Below, piece by piece: positions 1 to 12,764 of a stretch of DNA of 64,000 bases. How positions within the stretch are numbered: the stretch's first letter is position 1; each line of letters opens with the position of its first letter. Source of the stretch: Eleginops maclovinus (Eukaryota > Chordata > Actinopteri > Perciformes > Eleginopidae); assembly GCF_036324505.1 (NCBI RefSeq), contig NC_086351.1, positions 2,113,001 to 2,177,000 on the forward strand. Direction: 5' to 3'. Below the pieces are notes generated by a model, which worked only from the letters and a program-made list of their open reading frames with translations, did no database searches and was not told the origin of the DNA. A program made the position numbers and the translations under genes.

Positions 1-3000
1 ATCCATAACCACCGTTTTTTTAAAATACAATCCCCGTGATCACTTTGGAAATATGGCAGGTTGGTTATTTTTACTCATGATGTAAAACATGAATGTCACA
101 GCTAACACACTGTCGATATTGCTCTTTAATTCCCTCCACCTGTTAGTGAGCAAGGCACGCGCAAAACTCTCTTGTCCACGTGTAGTTTCCTAACAAAGTC
201 AATGTGGTGTGAACTTGCTAGATGTAATAAAATAGCATTTTTTTTCTCAGCTCCTTCTCATCGCCTCTTACTTTTTAAAAAATATAACTTTCATTATAAG
301 GAAAAGTCAAGCGGAAATCCAGTCGCTTGCAGAGCCTCTAAAGTTGTATTTATTTACTCATGATTTGTATTTAATGAGGCTGACTTTGGAACCTGAGGTG
401 TTAACTCTCATATATTTAGTTTTCAGCATTTTTAAAGGAGAAAACTTTAAAGAAAAAAGGGAAGTTTTTCAGTGTTGAATCTGCTGGTGTGAAGCTAAAC
501 TCTGAAATTAAATTCGTCAGATTTTCTTTAAATATTATTTTACAAACATCCTTACATTAACTGTATGTATAAACACATTATACAGCCACACAAAACGCTG
601 GATATTATAGCATTTGTATTTCTATATCTGTATTAAGAACACCAATGCAAAGTTTCGTGGCATTTAAATGCATATTTTGTAACTATCAACTATTGTCCTT
701 ATTTTAACTTGAAGATTACCAGTATTAGTACCATTAATCTATTTATTTGTAACCATTCAGGCTATTATTTATCATTTATATTGCAATGGAGACTGTAGTC
801 ACTATCTAAATTAGTTACAAGAAATGTATAGCCTATATTTCGATTAAAAAACTTAAAGGAAAATGTTTTTAAAAAGCTGTTGTTTTGTTATAACCCTTAA
901 TATGTAATGATTATATTTGTGTGACCCTGTTCTGATTTCCTCTTCCTGTTTCTTGTTGTCATCTCCCTTTCTATTTCCCTCCCATCTCTAACCAATCGAT
1001 ACCATCAATTATTAGCACGAGACCTCGCGTTACACAGATCGCCATGTGAATAATCGATAACCGAATTAATTTGCCCCGATTACATCTGAAAGAAAGAAAG
1101 CAGAGCATATTAATAACAATGATGGTAATAATAAATGTAGAAATGAGACATTTTGACTCGCGCGCGCTCTGCATTGATTGTGTTAAATATTACGCAATTA
1201 TGACGTAAAAAAAGGGGTTTTTAGAAAGTGTTTTGCATCATAAAAATACACATCATTATTGCGATTATTTTAGCATGAATTGTATTTGTTTTAAAGGCGT
1301 GATGTAAACACAGCAGGCCTTCATTGTGTCTGCATTAACAGCGTGTGGCCTGCTGCACACACATACAGACACACTCACACACTGCTAACTGTTAACAGCT
1401 ACTAAAGGTATTCACTTCACACTTTATATTATAGGATATCTACATTTTAGATTAGAATAAAGCATTATTAGTCATTATAATATCTGAAAAATCCTCAAAA
1501 AGCAGATTTTTTATCTCATTTTCTCCACAGTTAAATTATGCTGGAAACAGATGCTTTTCTTTAAAAAATAAATAAATGAATGTATAAATGAAATTAAACA
1601 ACCTCCAAATGTGCAGCCCTGTAGCTGCAGCTTTGAGCCAGTGAATGGATGACAATCTGATTATTTTTCCTCTATTATTTGCAGGTTTGGTTGCAGTAAT
1701 GATCGTGAACGCCATGATGTGGAACTTGACTTCGCAGCGTGAATAATGTTATTATCGATCATATCTGGATTAATGCAAATGCACTCCTTGAATTCACTGG
1801 ATTCGCCTCCTGCAGATGAGCCAATGAAGCGCCACAGCGAGAACTGGAGGCTAAATCACCTGCAAGAATCAAAAATCATGAGGGGAAATCATTCTGAATA
1901 TTTCGCTACATTATTTGGAATATATTATATTTAATTGTGTAAAATATTGCTGCAGGGATGTTTTGTTTTTTTATCCAAATAAAAGCGTTTTTTCCCCCCA
2001 TTATTTATTACTCATTTAGAAATGTGTGTGTGTCTGAGAGCGAGAGAGAGAGCGCGCTTCCGGCATGAACGCGCGTCAGTTGAGTATCGATCCGTGCATT
2101 TTAAACAGCCTTCCCATTTGCCCTACAACTATTTTTCATATAAAATGTAAATATGTGTCTTTATAATTGGCTCCGCATTCTTTATGCAAATGAAATGATG
2201 GTGGCTCGGGACGCGCAGGGGAGGAAAAGTGCTTTTTAATTTATGCAAAATGAAGCTCAAGGGGGTGCAAAGGGCGATGAGTTGCAACTTATCTGAGTTC
2301 ATTTCTTTTTGCTTTTTCCTACTCTGTCTCTGTTTTGGCTCGGAGTCATGGCTTATTAGAAGTTTTACAAAGTTACCTAGTTGGAAAATCAGTATTCTCC
2401 AGGAGTAAATGAAGCCAGTAGTTGCATAAGAGCTTTGAGAGGTTAAAGGGGGTTCAAATGTGAAAGATAAACGTCCCTTTCTCACAGTGACACCTTTCCT
2501 GCAGGCTGTTGAACTGTAGCAGTCAATAAGCTTCTATTTATATGTATTAATTTAAGGATGATTTGTCAAATTTCTCTTTTATTTAGCATTTAATTTGATC
2601 TAAAATATTACTTTTTAACACTCAAACAATACAAATAATTCCTTAGGATTAATACATCTTTTTTTTCACGGCTGCTCACCCAAGACTGTTGCATAACAAA
2701 ACAAATGAGACTCTTTTTACCCTCAATCAGGTAGATACTAAACGTGTGGTAGCCAATATGCCTAATTTAAACATCATCATTATTACTCACACGAGATGTC
2801 TCACTCAGCTCCTGTTCCACCTGTTAAAAAACAGACAATAATATTTCTACTTCAAATTGTGAATTCTTGATTTATATTTTGTCTCCTTTTTCCAGAAAAA
2901 ATGAATTTGGGAAATATCCCATGTTTCGATCATTTAACAAGACAGTTAATTTCAAGTAAAGCAGAAAATAAATAGGAAAGAGTAGCTTTGATCGAAGTGC

Positions 3001-3719
3001 CACAATTTTGTAATTTAAGACCGTCAAACTGCAGCAGAGTGAGACATCCTTTGAGCCAATTTAAAGAGAGTTTGCATTAAAAACACACACACATCATTCT
3101 AGAAGAAGAACTAAAATGTGCTCAATACAAGGCCTTCACTCACACATGCACTCTCAGGCCTGTAGTGTCATCCCTGCAGGCGGCACACACCCCCTCTCCA
3201 CATCAACACAGCAGGGTGACTGCCCCCAAATTACACGACTGTAATGAAACTAAGACGTTAAATTTAGGTAATCGTATGTCAACAGATTTCACATTACTGT
3301 ATTGTTTTGAACACATTTTGAACTCAATAGTATTGCTTCATCTCACCTAATACGGTCATGTGACATTTGTTGACATAATGCATTTCATTAAAGAGTACTT
3401 TCTCAGAGAACACACAATTTCTGCTCTGCTGCAAACAATCCAACATCCCTCCTTCTACGCCATGCAAAAAAAAAACCCTGCTGACACTCCCACTCAAATG
3501 CTTCAACACAAACATACAAATAAACAAGTCTGCATCCCCCCCCCCTCCCTGCCCCCCCCCCCCTCCCTTGCCCTCCACACCTTCCGGTCCCTCTCGGAAT
3601 AAAAAGATGCCTTTCTCGGAAAACCTTGGCGTGCATTTCAAGAAATCCCTCACCGCGCGTCTGCTTAACACGGTCGCTGTCTGATAGAAGTGCAGTTTAA
3701 AAAGCACCTACATATTGAT
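1..3719. other. gene-free AT-rich intergenic DNA
   Basis: No coding region is supported here. The open frames are short, have no recognisable domain and no coherent exon structure. The sequence is AT-rich with scattered GC patches near 1010-1170 and 2030-2100. A short GA run lies near 2038-2052. C-rich runs at 3535-3568 introduce the microsatellite block that follows. It may hold regulatory DNA for a gene outside the window, but nothing in the sequence proves this. Confidence 0.6.
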
Positions 3720-3729
3720 CACACGCACA

Positions 3730-3813
<84 letters not shown>

Positions 3814-3814
3814 C
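3720..3814. repeat. (CA)n microsatellite
   Basis: About 95 bp of nearly pure CA dinucleotides, with single interruptions near 3725, 3736 and 3807. It is followed 78 bp later by a (TG)n tract of similar length, so the two can pair as long complementary arms. Open frames across it are repeat translations, not genes. Confidence 0.97.
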
Positions 3815-3890
3815 TGCTATTTTCTCTCACGATAATGCATGCTTTTGCCTTGGCCTGTCAGCCTCACAGCGCGTGTAAGTGAGGATGCAG

Positions 3891-3891
<1 letters not shown>

Positions 3892-3980
<89 letters not shown>
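3892..3980. repeat. (TG)n microsatellite
   Basis: About 89 bp of uninterrupted TG dinucleotides on the plus strand, the complement of the CA tract just upstream. The VCVCVC open frames across it are artefacts. Confidence 0.97.
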
Positions 3981-3981
<1 letters not shown>

Positions 3982-4089
3982 TCACAGCCGGAAAAGTGTG
4001 TGTCAGTCTCTCCAGCCAGTGTAACTCGGTGGGGGATCAAAGGCAGCAGGGCTTCTCTCTTTTTGCTTCCTTGGTTTTCCAGTCAGGTC

Positions 4090-4215
4090 GCCCCCCCACC
4101 CTCTTTGAAACCCCCCCCCCTCCTCCTCCTCCTCATCATCCTCCTCCTCTTCTTCCTCCTCCTCCTCGTCTCTTGCATCTGGCTTCCCTCTCTCCTCCTC
4201 TTCCCAATTATTCCC
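4090..4215. repeat. CCT-rich polypyrimidine tract
   Basis: Nearly pure pyrimidine sequence made of C runs and CCT/CTT triplets on the plus strand. It is low-complexity sequence with no coding signal. Confidence 0.85.
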
Positions 4216-4498
4216 TGATTTTCCTTCCCCGCTCGGCTGTTAAATCCACTCTGCATCCTTTTTTCCTCCTGCTCGGCCGCGGCTGCTCGCTTCCTCTCGG
4301 TGGCGTCCATCCGAGGCGAAGCGAGGGAGTGTGTGCAGCCTCGTCCGACTCCCTTTCACTGCCTCCCCTCTCCCTCTCTCTCCCTTCTCTCTTTAATCAG
4401 CATGTTAATAAGAAAGGTAACTAATCAATACATTCAATGGCCTGGCTTGGCGATTGATACCATCTCCATCCACCTCCCCCCTCGCTCTCCGCTGCTAA

Positions 4499-4505
4499 AC
4501 ACACA

Positions 4506-4562
<57 letters not shown>
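4499..4562. repeat. (CA)n microsatellite
   Basis: About 64 bp of CA dinucleotides with one interruption near 4511. Confidence 0.97.
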
Positions 4563-4564
<2 letters not shown>

Positions 4565-5016
4565 CAACACAGCTGGAGCACTGCCATGGGTGCAGGGGCC
4601 CTCAGTGGTCAGTTAGTCAAGTCGCTTTATTTAGAAAGCACATTTTAAAACAGCACCCGTGAGAACAAACAACACAGATGTAGAATGCAGAGGAATAAAC
4701 ACATCACTGGATGCAGGACTCGAGGAATTGAAGTGAGGACGCGACGCTCAGAGAGAGGCTGTTTCACAGGAGACAGCAAAGGTTTGATTCCCCTTGCGTT
4801 TCTCTTTGCTGCAAGCCTGCCGTCAACAGAAAAAAAACAGCAGCATCTGTGCAATGCCTTAAACACACACCTTGTGCACCAGACAAGGACATCTTGTGGC
4901 CATGCAAATAATGGCAGAAGCAAAGATGGGAGTACTGTATGATGCAGCCAAACGTTCTCCGTGGGAGTTCTGGTAGGCTTCGGCATTATGTACAATCAAG
5001 GCTGGTTTCTTTTAAC

Positions 5017-6020
5017 CGTGACCTTCCCTGACCTTTGGCCTGAAGAAAGACAGTCGCGGATCGTAGCAACGAATACCTCTACAACGATTCAACGCCTCAT
5101 TCCCTTTACCTCAAGTAGTGGTCGTGGCAGCAGATCTTACACTCGTCATTTGTAACCGTTTCAGAAGAAATCAAGTCTCAAATAGAGTAGGTGCGTCAGA
5201 ACCTTGTGCAGGGGAGCTTCCGTGGGTTAACCATTACCACCGTCTTTCCCAAACGTTACACCAGAAGAACGATATTCGTCTCCCTGACGCAAATAAATAC
5301 TCAACACTTCATGACGTGCTTTTTTCCTTTAACCTCAACCAAGTAGTTGTCGAGGCAGCAGATCATATACATAATTTTTGTCATCTTGTAACTGATTCAA
5401 AAGGTGTCAGATTTTGCATAAAGGACTTTTTGGTTTCAATCTGACGCACAAGTGTTCTTACAAAGAGTCAGACGTGGTTTCTTTTAGTGACCACTGTCCG
5501 ACCTTTACATTAGGCCTGAAGGGATGTACTCTTATCCTTGATTCAGAACAATGATTTATTATTAATAATAGTAATAATAGTGCTTTGTATTTATAATGCC
5601 CTTTTCATCAAAGATCTCAAAGTGCTACAGGTTCAAAACAAAAAAGGGAAAGGGAATAAAAACAAGATTTTTAAGAATAAAAAAGATTTTAAAAAAGGAG
5701 GACCAAAAGCTTTGCTAAAAAGAAATGTCTTAAGACCTTTTTTAAAACAGTCAGTGGATTGCGGTGCCCTCAAGGTGTTAGGGATGGCCCTCCACAGACG
5801 TGGGGCAGCAGCACAGAAGGCCCGATCTCCCATGGTCCTGAGTCTGGTTCTGGGTATGTGGAGGAGGTTTGAGTGAGAGGGGCGGAGGGAGCGTGTTGTG
5901 TTTTGTGGGTTGAGAAGTTTAACACTTTAACCAAATAGTTGTTGAGATCATATAAATCATGTTTGAAAAAGTCCTTTCTTACTGTTTTTGAAGGCAACGA
6001 AAACAAGGTTTTGATCATGT
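5017..6020. repeat. diverged long-period tandem repeat
   Basis: Related segments recur with drift. The GTAGTGGTCGTGGCAGCAGA segment near 5115 recurs near 5342 as GTAGTTGTCGAGGCAGCAGA. A third, weaker copy lies near 5934-5960. The stretch ending in TTTGGCCTGAAG near 5035 recurs near 5508 as TTAGGCCTGAAG. Spacings are roughly 225 and 470 bp, so this looks like an old satellite-like array partly overlain by a LINE relic. The open frames inside are not convincing genes. Confidence 0.55.
5560..5840 (-). mobile_element. non-LTR retrotransposon 3' relic (CR1/L2-like)
   Basis: On the minus strand a short frame at 5633-5833 reads GDRAFCAAAPRLWRAIP, then FKKGLKTFLF. This is the typical C-terminal ending of vertebrate CR1/L2-type ORF2 proteins. 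It is followed by a 3' tail containing GCACTTTGAGAT and an ATT-rich microsatellite near 5560-5580. Only the last ~70 residues remain, so this is a 5'-truncated dead copy. The clade is inferred from the ending, not from a full reverse transcriptase. Confidence 0.65.
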
Positions 6021-6059
6021 ATGTGGGACACACCAGGACTCCTTTGGGTTACATTGGTC

Positions 6060-7050
6060 TCAAACTTAGAAGACCCAAGAATTTGGGGCTGGAAGGAGAG
6101 AATTTGAGAGGATTTTAAGGGTTTAAACGGTCAGAAAAGTAAGAAGATTTCTTTGAAAACCAGAAAACAAATGTAAAATGAAACCTATTCCACACAAATG
6201 GAAGTCAAGGGTAATGTAATCTTTCCTTTTGGTGTGAGTAAGAAGTCACCAATACCGATATACTGTAAAACTACATAAAAATATCAGAATCGTGAATATC
6301 TTCCTCCTGATGTCGGGGCCACAGGATAGCGTTGATTATGGAAACTGTCCACAGCTGAACTGGATCGAACTGTCAAACAGATTTGCTTCTCAAAGCGGAG
6401 ATCCGTATCGAAAATGACACGGAGATTTTTTGGCAGAAGAGGGAACAAGCTCAGCCAGACTTGTCAAGGATTTCAGTTACTGCCATGTTTGAGTCCTCGA
6501 GGCCAAACATAAGAAAATGTTTTAGGACACATTTTGGGTTTTTCTTTTATCTCCTCTTTCTCCAGCCGTCCAGGCCTTAAATCTTTCCATTTGAAAACCT
6601 CGGTTGCCAGTTGCTGTTAAAGGTATGTTGATATTTGGCCAGGGAGGTCCATGCAGCCCTCGAGGGCGAGAGATAGTTTGAATTCACCGGGGACGGGAAT
6701 ATTTAAGAGCTGAATACTCGCACAGCTTAGGGCTGCAAACACAGAAACATCTCGCCTTGTACCAAAGCAAACATCCACTTCTATCTCCCCGTCTCTCTCC
6801 CTCCCCAATATTATTAATAGATAGGAGGGAGGAAAACACACACAAGTGCTCTCAGAGACACATAAGTCCTCCCTCCTCGGGATATGGAACTCCAACAGAC
6901 ATGAAAACGCTCGGGCTCCTTCTGAGGAGGACATGAGAGGCATGGCACAGGATAAAGGGAAATCCTTCATACAGGAAGAACACAAGCAAACGCCAGAAAG
7001 CAAGGTGGCCTTTCAGGGCCGACTGGATGGGTTTCTCCCCGTGACCCTCA
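6060..7050. other. gene-free stretch
   Basis: No gene is supported. The open frames overlapping 6617-7003 and 6846-7502 have no recognisable domain and run through low-complexity sequence. Confidence 0.5.
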
Positions 7051-7055
7051 ACCCC

Positions 7056-7056
<1 letters not shown>

Positions 7057-7092
<36 letters not shown>
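7057..7092. repeat. (CA)n microsatellite
   Basis: About 36 bp of CA dinucleotides. A CTT/CCT-rich stretch follows at 7228-7300. Confidence 0.95.
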
Positions 7093-7094
<2 letters not shown>

Positions 7095-8110
7095 CCTCCC
7101 ACCCCCTTCTGTGCTGCTTTTCTTTGCCTTCTGGTAACTTCTCTCTCTCTCTCAGTGCAAAGCTTACGGTGTGATGAAGATCCTTTTACAAATGTCTCCC
7201 TGTTTATATCCAACCCCCCCCCCCACCCACCCTCCACCCTTCTTCTTCTTCTTTTCCTCCTCCACCTCCTCCTCCTCCTGCTGCTTCTTCTTCTCTTCTG
7301 CCCTCCGTATCATTTTTCACTCGCACAGTGGAACAATCGATATGTAGAAGAGCGCTACAGTATCATGTATCATTGTGGAATATGTGCTATAGATTATGGT
7401 CAGTTCATGTTTACAGTATTTTTCTTTTTGCACGGCGCGAGATCACCGACGGTTTGTGAGAAGCCTGCATTCAGGGAAGGATTTATTCTGCCCTTAGATT
7501 GAAGGTTTTGACTAGTTCATCATTTAAAAGAGAACATTATAGGAGCGTAAATATATTTCTCTTTACGACGAATGGTCTTGTCATGAGTCATACTTTAATA
7601 AAAAAGCTGTAAAAATGTTCTACTCGCTGTAATCACTTGGTCACCCTGGGTGTCAGTTTTATGAATGCGTGGATATGTCATCAATGGGAATGAAGCACTT
7701 TATTCCATTCATATGAAAGGGCACATATGAGCAAGCTCTTTCCTGACCTTAAAAGTCATTTATGCCTTTTTTTATTTTGACAAACGATGAGCCTTTTTTT
7801 TTGCAATTTACTGAATTGTTCATTTACGTAAATTGCTTTGGTCGCGTGATTGTAAAAACTCCCTCATCTTCAAATGAAAGCAATGTGTTTTGGGGCAATG
7901 ACTATTTGAATAGCCCATTGTTTGTCCAATCAATATCTTCATATATGGTCAACGGCCCCTCTGAAATCACATCGGTGTCATAAATATTTCTCAAGGAATC
8001 TAATTTTGGCGGAAAATCTCCACGAACTATGACCACCGTAAAACCCATCAACCCCTTTCCAATTTCACCTCGCCGTAATGCGTGTCATAAACATAATACA
8101 CAAAGCCGCG

Positions 8111-8160
8111 ATGCGCAGGCTCTGCATTGATCACAGGCGAGGAGGAACAAAGATGGCGGT
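8111..8160 (+). promoter_or_regulatory. candidate CpG-type promoter motifs (NRF1-like, YY1-like)
   Basis: ATGCGCAGGC at 8111-8120 resembles an NRF1 half-site. AAGATGGCGG at 8150-8159 is the YY1 core often found just downstream of vertebrate start sites. The surroundings are locally GC-rich and a short frame begins at the ATG within the YY1 core. No exon could be joined to it, so this is only a motif-level candidate. Confidence 0.25.
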
Positions 8161-8360
8161 CGGCTCTCTCCTTCTCTCCGACGCTGTGTTTCCTCTCCGT
8201 CTTTTTCGCCGGTCTCTCCCTGCGAGCGGAGGTCCAGTTTTCATCGCATTATCTGCATGTCCGAAGCGTCCCAGAGGGGCTGCAGAATGACCAGTGGCCC
8301 CGCTGACCCTCAGAGCTGCTGTCACCCTTCATCACCCCACTCTCCATCTTGGATGATGTG

Positions 8361-8373
8361 GTCACCTAGCAAC
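8361..8373 (+). promoter_or_regulatory. candidate RFX X-box
   Basis: GTCACC and AGCAAC half-sites are separated by one base, which fits the RFX consensus GTNRCC-(0-3)-RGYAAC. A short TGCC/TGGC microsatellite follows at about 8448-8481. The assignment rests on the motif alone. Confidence 0.3.
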
Positions 8374-9982
8374 CGGGGCCAGGGTTCGCCGCTCATGGAC
8401 CAGAGGCTATTGGGAAATCAATCGATACGCCTCGGCCCAACCTAGCGAGCTGCCTGCCTGCCTGGCTGGCTGGCTGGCTGACTCCCTCCCCTCTTCCTCT
8501 CCTCCCTTCGCCTCCTTACACTACTCCCCCCCCCCCACCCCTCACTCTCCTCTCCCTCGTTATGTCCAAATGAAGACGATGCAGTTCTCACTTTTCCACA
8601 CCTCGCTGTATGTGGATATCCTGTTACAGGATAAGAAATGCCTCTGCTTGCCAGGGGCTCGCAGCTCTGGCCGCTGATGTATCTGTCCTGTCAACCGGCC
8701 TCCATTTCCACCAATGTTTGGATTGAGAGGCGGAGAGACAGCAATTAATCAAATTTCAGAAGAGGATTTCTTTTCCTCTATCGTCGTATCGGCCGTGAAG
8801 AAGTGCTGACCAAAGATTACACTGGTGCGCAATTGCAATCCCACCCCACCCCACCGCCACATTTATGAATTTCTCTCAGCACATCGTGGAGCACTCTGGT
8901 AGTTTCTCTGAGCAATAACTCCAGCACTCCAATCCTCCCTTGGCTCATCCTTTGGATAATATCCACATGTGAATCTAATTAGAAACCTATCAGACATGAA
9001 CGCAGAGATCACTTTCATTAGCGGAACAATGATAAATGTTAAAGGGATTACAAAATCAGGCCCAAAAAATAAAGGCCTTAGATTTTTTAAGCTCGTTGAA
9101 ACATCCAGAAGGTCAGATCTGTTTAGCGGGGACCTCTATTTATTATGGAGGTCCCCCCCCCCCGACAACCTTTACAATCAGGCTGGGGTCAGCAACCCTT
9201 GATCCCCCCTCCGACCACATTGGGAGGAGGGTAAGAAAAAATCACCTTAAACAGTTTAAGACAGAAGGCTCGGGGAGAAGGAGTGGATGATGAAAGGATG
9301 GGGGAGGAGAGTGGGTGGAGGTGACGGAGGAAGAAAGGAGGAAGAGGAGGAGAAGGAGGAGGAGGGGGGTAAGGTTAGCACTGACAACAAACCAGTGCTA
9401 ATCTGTTCCCCGATCAGGGCCATCAAACTGAACGGCTCAGCTAAAAGAGAATCTGGTGGTCCATCTGGACTGCTGAGTGACCCCCCCCTCCTCGCGCTCT
9501 CCTGCACTTTAGAGGAGGAATCCTATTTAGAAACACCTTTAACCCTTAGGGGAGTCCACTTACAGTACAGCAGATATTCAGAGGAGGGAAGGGATTGAGA
9601 GACAGCATCAGGTGTAGTTTGGATAATCAATGATTGACAGAAAGACTTTCATCGACGTATCAAACAAACCTTTTTCTGTTTCCTAATTTAGATAAATGTC
9701 ATACTGTTGGGTAGTGGATAAAAAAAGACATTTCAAGTTGTCATGTTGACCCCCGGAAATTCCTCTTTTCCTCTCTCTTCCTTTCTGAACATAACATGAA
9801 AAACAAATATGAATATATAAAGGTACCAATCATCAGCGTGGCCCAAACTACATGAGCCTGAAAGATCTCTGCAGTCCATCGATGAAAGCAAAGCAATTGT
9901 TTGGAGCAAACTCTGCCCGGCATTGCATTAAACAGCAGATGCCCACCGCGCTTGATGCCAAACAACAGGCAGCTGCAGTGCA

Positions 9983-11088
9983 CCCCCCCCCCCCCCCCCC
10001 CACCATCGACAGATTTCTTGACTTTTGTTGTCAGTCATCCTTGTAACTAAGAAGATGATGCTCCCTCTGCTGCAGGGGTGGGGGGTGGGGGGACTTGGCA
10101 GATCCCCCAGATGGTCATCCAGCACGTGGCTGGAGGTGGGCCTGTGAAGTGACCCCCCAGCTGGACACTGTGGCCAGGTCACTGATCTCTGAGCCTCCCC
10201 CCCCCCCCCCCCCCCCACCTCTTCTCCTCCTATTTTAGAGCCAGCTGCCATCGCTGCAGTCCTATCTTAATGGTGTTGAATCACGACCCCCCCCAACCCA
10301 ACCACCCCCACCACTCCCCCTCCTTTACGACCCCCACATCAGCGGCTAGCCAGGCCACGGGGAGTGTCCAGCTGCCCTCTACCCCTCCTCTCCCTGAATC
10401 CACTGGCCTTTCACTGGACACAGGAGAGCCTCGGGGGGGTAGGGGGTGGTGGGGGCAGAGTGTAAAAGGATGGGCTTGTCTGATTCCCCCCCCACCCCAC
10501 CACCCCCACCCCTGTAACAGATAGGAAGATGAGAGGAATAGCCACGAGGACGGGCCATGGCCACAGAGGCATGACATTGACACGGACCAAAGAAAAGAAC
10601 CTTTTGACCATAAAAGTGGAATAGTCGCCTCTGGAAATCGGAGGCGACAGTAAATGTGTTGTGAGTGCCGGGGTAGTCTCGCTCATTGTCCCCATTACAT
10701 GTCCCATGGAGTGCAGGAGAAAAGAAGTGTGTGTGCATGTGGGGGGGGGGGGGGGGGGGCGGGGACAGGCATAAACTAGATGGGCAGAGAGAGAGGCTGT
10801 TCGGCTGTGTGCAGCTAATGCGCCGCTGCTTCCAGAGAGGAGCCTGGTACAGTTGGATGGCTTGGCATAGGCCCACCCGGCGCAGGGGCAGGGGGGTTGG
10901 GGTGGGGGTGGAACGCCTCTGTCGGGCTGGAGCCTGGCTGCCCACTGAGAGAGGGGGCTTCTGGGTTCGCTTGCCTGGAGTAATGTCGATAAATCAATAG
11001 GACACACGTCACTGCAGGCCCAGAGAAGCCACATGAAACTGTCATTGATCGGCATGAGGTGGAGTGTGTATGGGGGGGGGGGGGGGGG
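9983..11088. repeat. cluster of long mono-C and mono-G runs
   Basis: Runs of 17-20 identical bases occur at 9983-10001 (C), 10197-10216 (C), 10741-10759 (G) and 11072-11088 (G). The sequence between them is rich in CCCCACC-type motifs. The long overlapping open frames here are low-complexity proline/glycine translations and are rejected as genes. Confidence 0.9.
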
Positions 11089-11451
11089 TGTAAGCGAAAG
11101 GGGGAGGGATGGATGGAGGGGTTTGGGAGGGGTGAGGCAGTGGGGGAAGGAGAATCCAAGAAGCCCAAGGGTCATCAATTCCCCCCCACTCTACTCCCTG
11201 CTCCTCCTTCTTCCTCCTTCCACACTGACAATAAGGCCGGTGGATGGATGTGGGGGGGTCAAAGGTCAGTGGAGTGGCCAGTGGCCCCTGAACAACACTG
11301 CAGAGCCACGTGCCCGTCAATAGCTCACTGTCACAGCTCACAAAACACACACAGGGGCCTCTGGTGTTAGAGGACAACCGCTGCGTCGTCCACAGAGGGG
11401 CCGAGAATCCAGTGAAGGGTGGAGAGGTGTCAGGTCTGCGTAGACTAGAGT

Positions 11452-12756
11452 CAGAGGTGGGAGAAGTACTCAGATCTAGTAATTAAGTTAGAGTAGAAGT
11501 ACTCAGGTCTTGTACTTGAGTAAAGTAAAAGTACTCAGATCTAGTAATTAAGTTAGAGTAGAAGTACTCAGATCTTGTACTTGAGTAAAAGTAGAAGTAC
11601 TCAGATCTGGTACTTGATTAAAAGTAGAAGTACACAGATCTTGTTCTTGAGTAAAGTAGAAGTACTCAGGTCTTGTACTTGAGTAAAGTAAAAGTACTCA
11701 GGTCTTGTACTTGAGTAAAAGTAGAAGTACTCAGATCTTGTACTTGAGTAAAGTAAAAGTACTCAGGTCTTGTACTTGAGTAAAGTAAAAGTACTCAGAT
11801 CTTGTACTTGAGTAAAGTAGAAGTACTCAGGTCTTGTTCTTGAGTAAAGTAGAAGTACTCAGATCTTGTACTTGAGTAAAGTAGAAGTACTCAGATCTTG
11901 TACTTGAGTAAAGTAGAAGTACTCAGATCTTGTACTTGAGTAAAGTAGAAGTACTCAGGTCTTGTACTTGAGTAAAGTAGAAATACTCAGATCTTGTACT
12001 TGAGTAAAGTAGAAGTACTCAGATATTGTACTTGAGTAAAGTAGAAGTACTCAGATCTTGTACTTGAGTAAAGTAGAAGTACTCAGATCTTGTACTTGAG
12101 TAAAGTAGAAGTACTCAGATCTTGTACTTGAGTAAAGTAGAAGTACTCAGATCTTGTACTTGAGTAAAAGTAGAAGTACTCAGATCTTGTACTTGAGTAA
12201 AGTAGAAGTACTCAGGTCTTGTACTTGAGTAAAGTAGAAGTACTCAGATCTGGTACTTGAGTAAAGTAGAAGTACTCAGGTCTTGTACTTGAGTAAAAGT
12301 AGAAGTACTCAGGTCTTGTACTTGAGTAAAGTAGAAGTACCAGAGTGTAGGAATACTCTGTCACAGTAAAAGTATTCTAAATGTTCCTCCAGTGAAAGTA
12401 GAAAGTACTCTCCTCTAAATGTACTTAAAGTAGCGACAGTAAAAGTAGTCATTGTCTGATTGGTCCATTTCAGAATAATATCTCTGATATGTTTTATAAT
12501 GATTGATCATTAAAGTGTCTCAGAGCTGGTAAAGGTGCAGCTAGTTTGAATGGCTTTGTATACTGCAGGGTAGCTGCTGGATTTACTGCAGGTGAACTAC
12601 AGTCTGATTTAAGGGAGATTATATTTACCATCATTAATCCTAATCTGCCTAGCAACTAAAGGTACTAAATGTAATGGAGTAAAAGTACAAAGTATCATTA
12701 AAATAGTCGCTCAAAATTGTTCTTGAGTAAGTCTACTTAATTTCTTTACACTACTG
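11452..12756 (+). mobile_element. non-autonomous hAT-like element with internal minisatellite, copy 1
   Basis: The element starts CAGAGGTGGGAGAAGTACTC and ends CACTACTG, an imperfect inverted match. It is flanked by ACTAGAGT (11444-11451) and ACTAGAAT (12757-12764), a 7/8 match to an 8-bp target duplication. That size and the CAGNGGTG terminus fit hAT elements. The first two thirds is a 32-33 bp tandem array. The rest is a ~400-bp unique module, starting near the AGAGTGTAGGAATACTCTGT stretch at 12341, that also occurs in the copies at 26.8-29.1 kb and 58.1-59.2 kb. It encodes no transposase, so it would need one in trans. Confidence 0.75.
11462..12341 (+). repeat. 32-bp minisatellite array inside copy 1 (about 27 units)
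   Basis: The units share GTACTTGAGTAAAG and AAGTACTCAGATCTT. Variants have GGTCTT for GATCTT and AAAAG for AAAG, giving 33-bp units. Each unit is nearly palindromic: AAGTAC and GTACTT surround the self-complementary AGATCT. The first few units are the most diverged, as expected at an array edge. Confidence 0.95.
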
Positions 12757-12764
12757 ACTAGAAT

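Noticed and set aside
3839..4424. Open frames rich in VCVCVC and poly-Pro
   Set aside because: They are translations of TG microsatellite and C-rich tracts, with no exon signals or domains.
8078..8290. 70-codon frame starting near a YY1-like motif
   Set aside because: No homology recognised and no downstream exon found; only the promoter-like motifs are noted.
11256..11268. DR1 nuclear-receptor motif GGGTCAAAGGTCA
   Set aside because: A good single motif but in G-rich low-complexity DNA without other support.
10281..11377. Overlapping frames of 96-255 codons on both strands
   Set aside because: Low-complexity Pro/Gly-rich translations of C and G runs; open in many frames because the sequence lacks T/A stops.
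11462..12341. CRISPR-like look of regularly spaced ~32-bp repeats
   Set aside because: There are no unique spacers; units are directly contiguous and lie in a eukaryotic mobile element, so this is a minisatellite.
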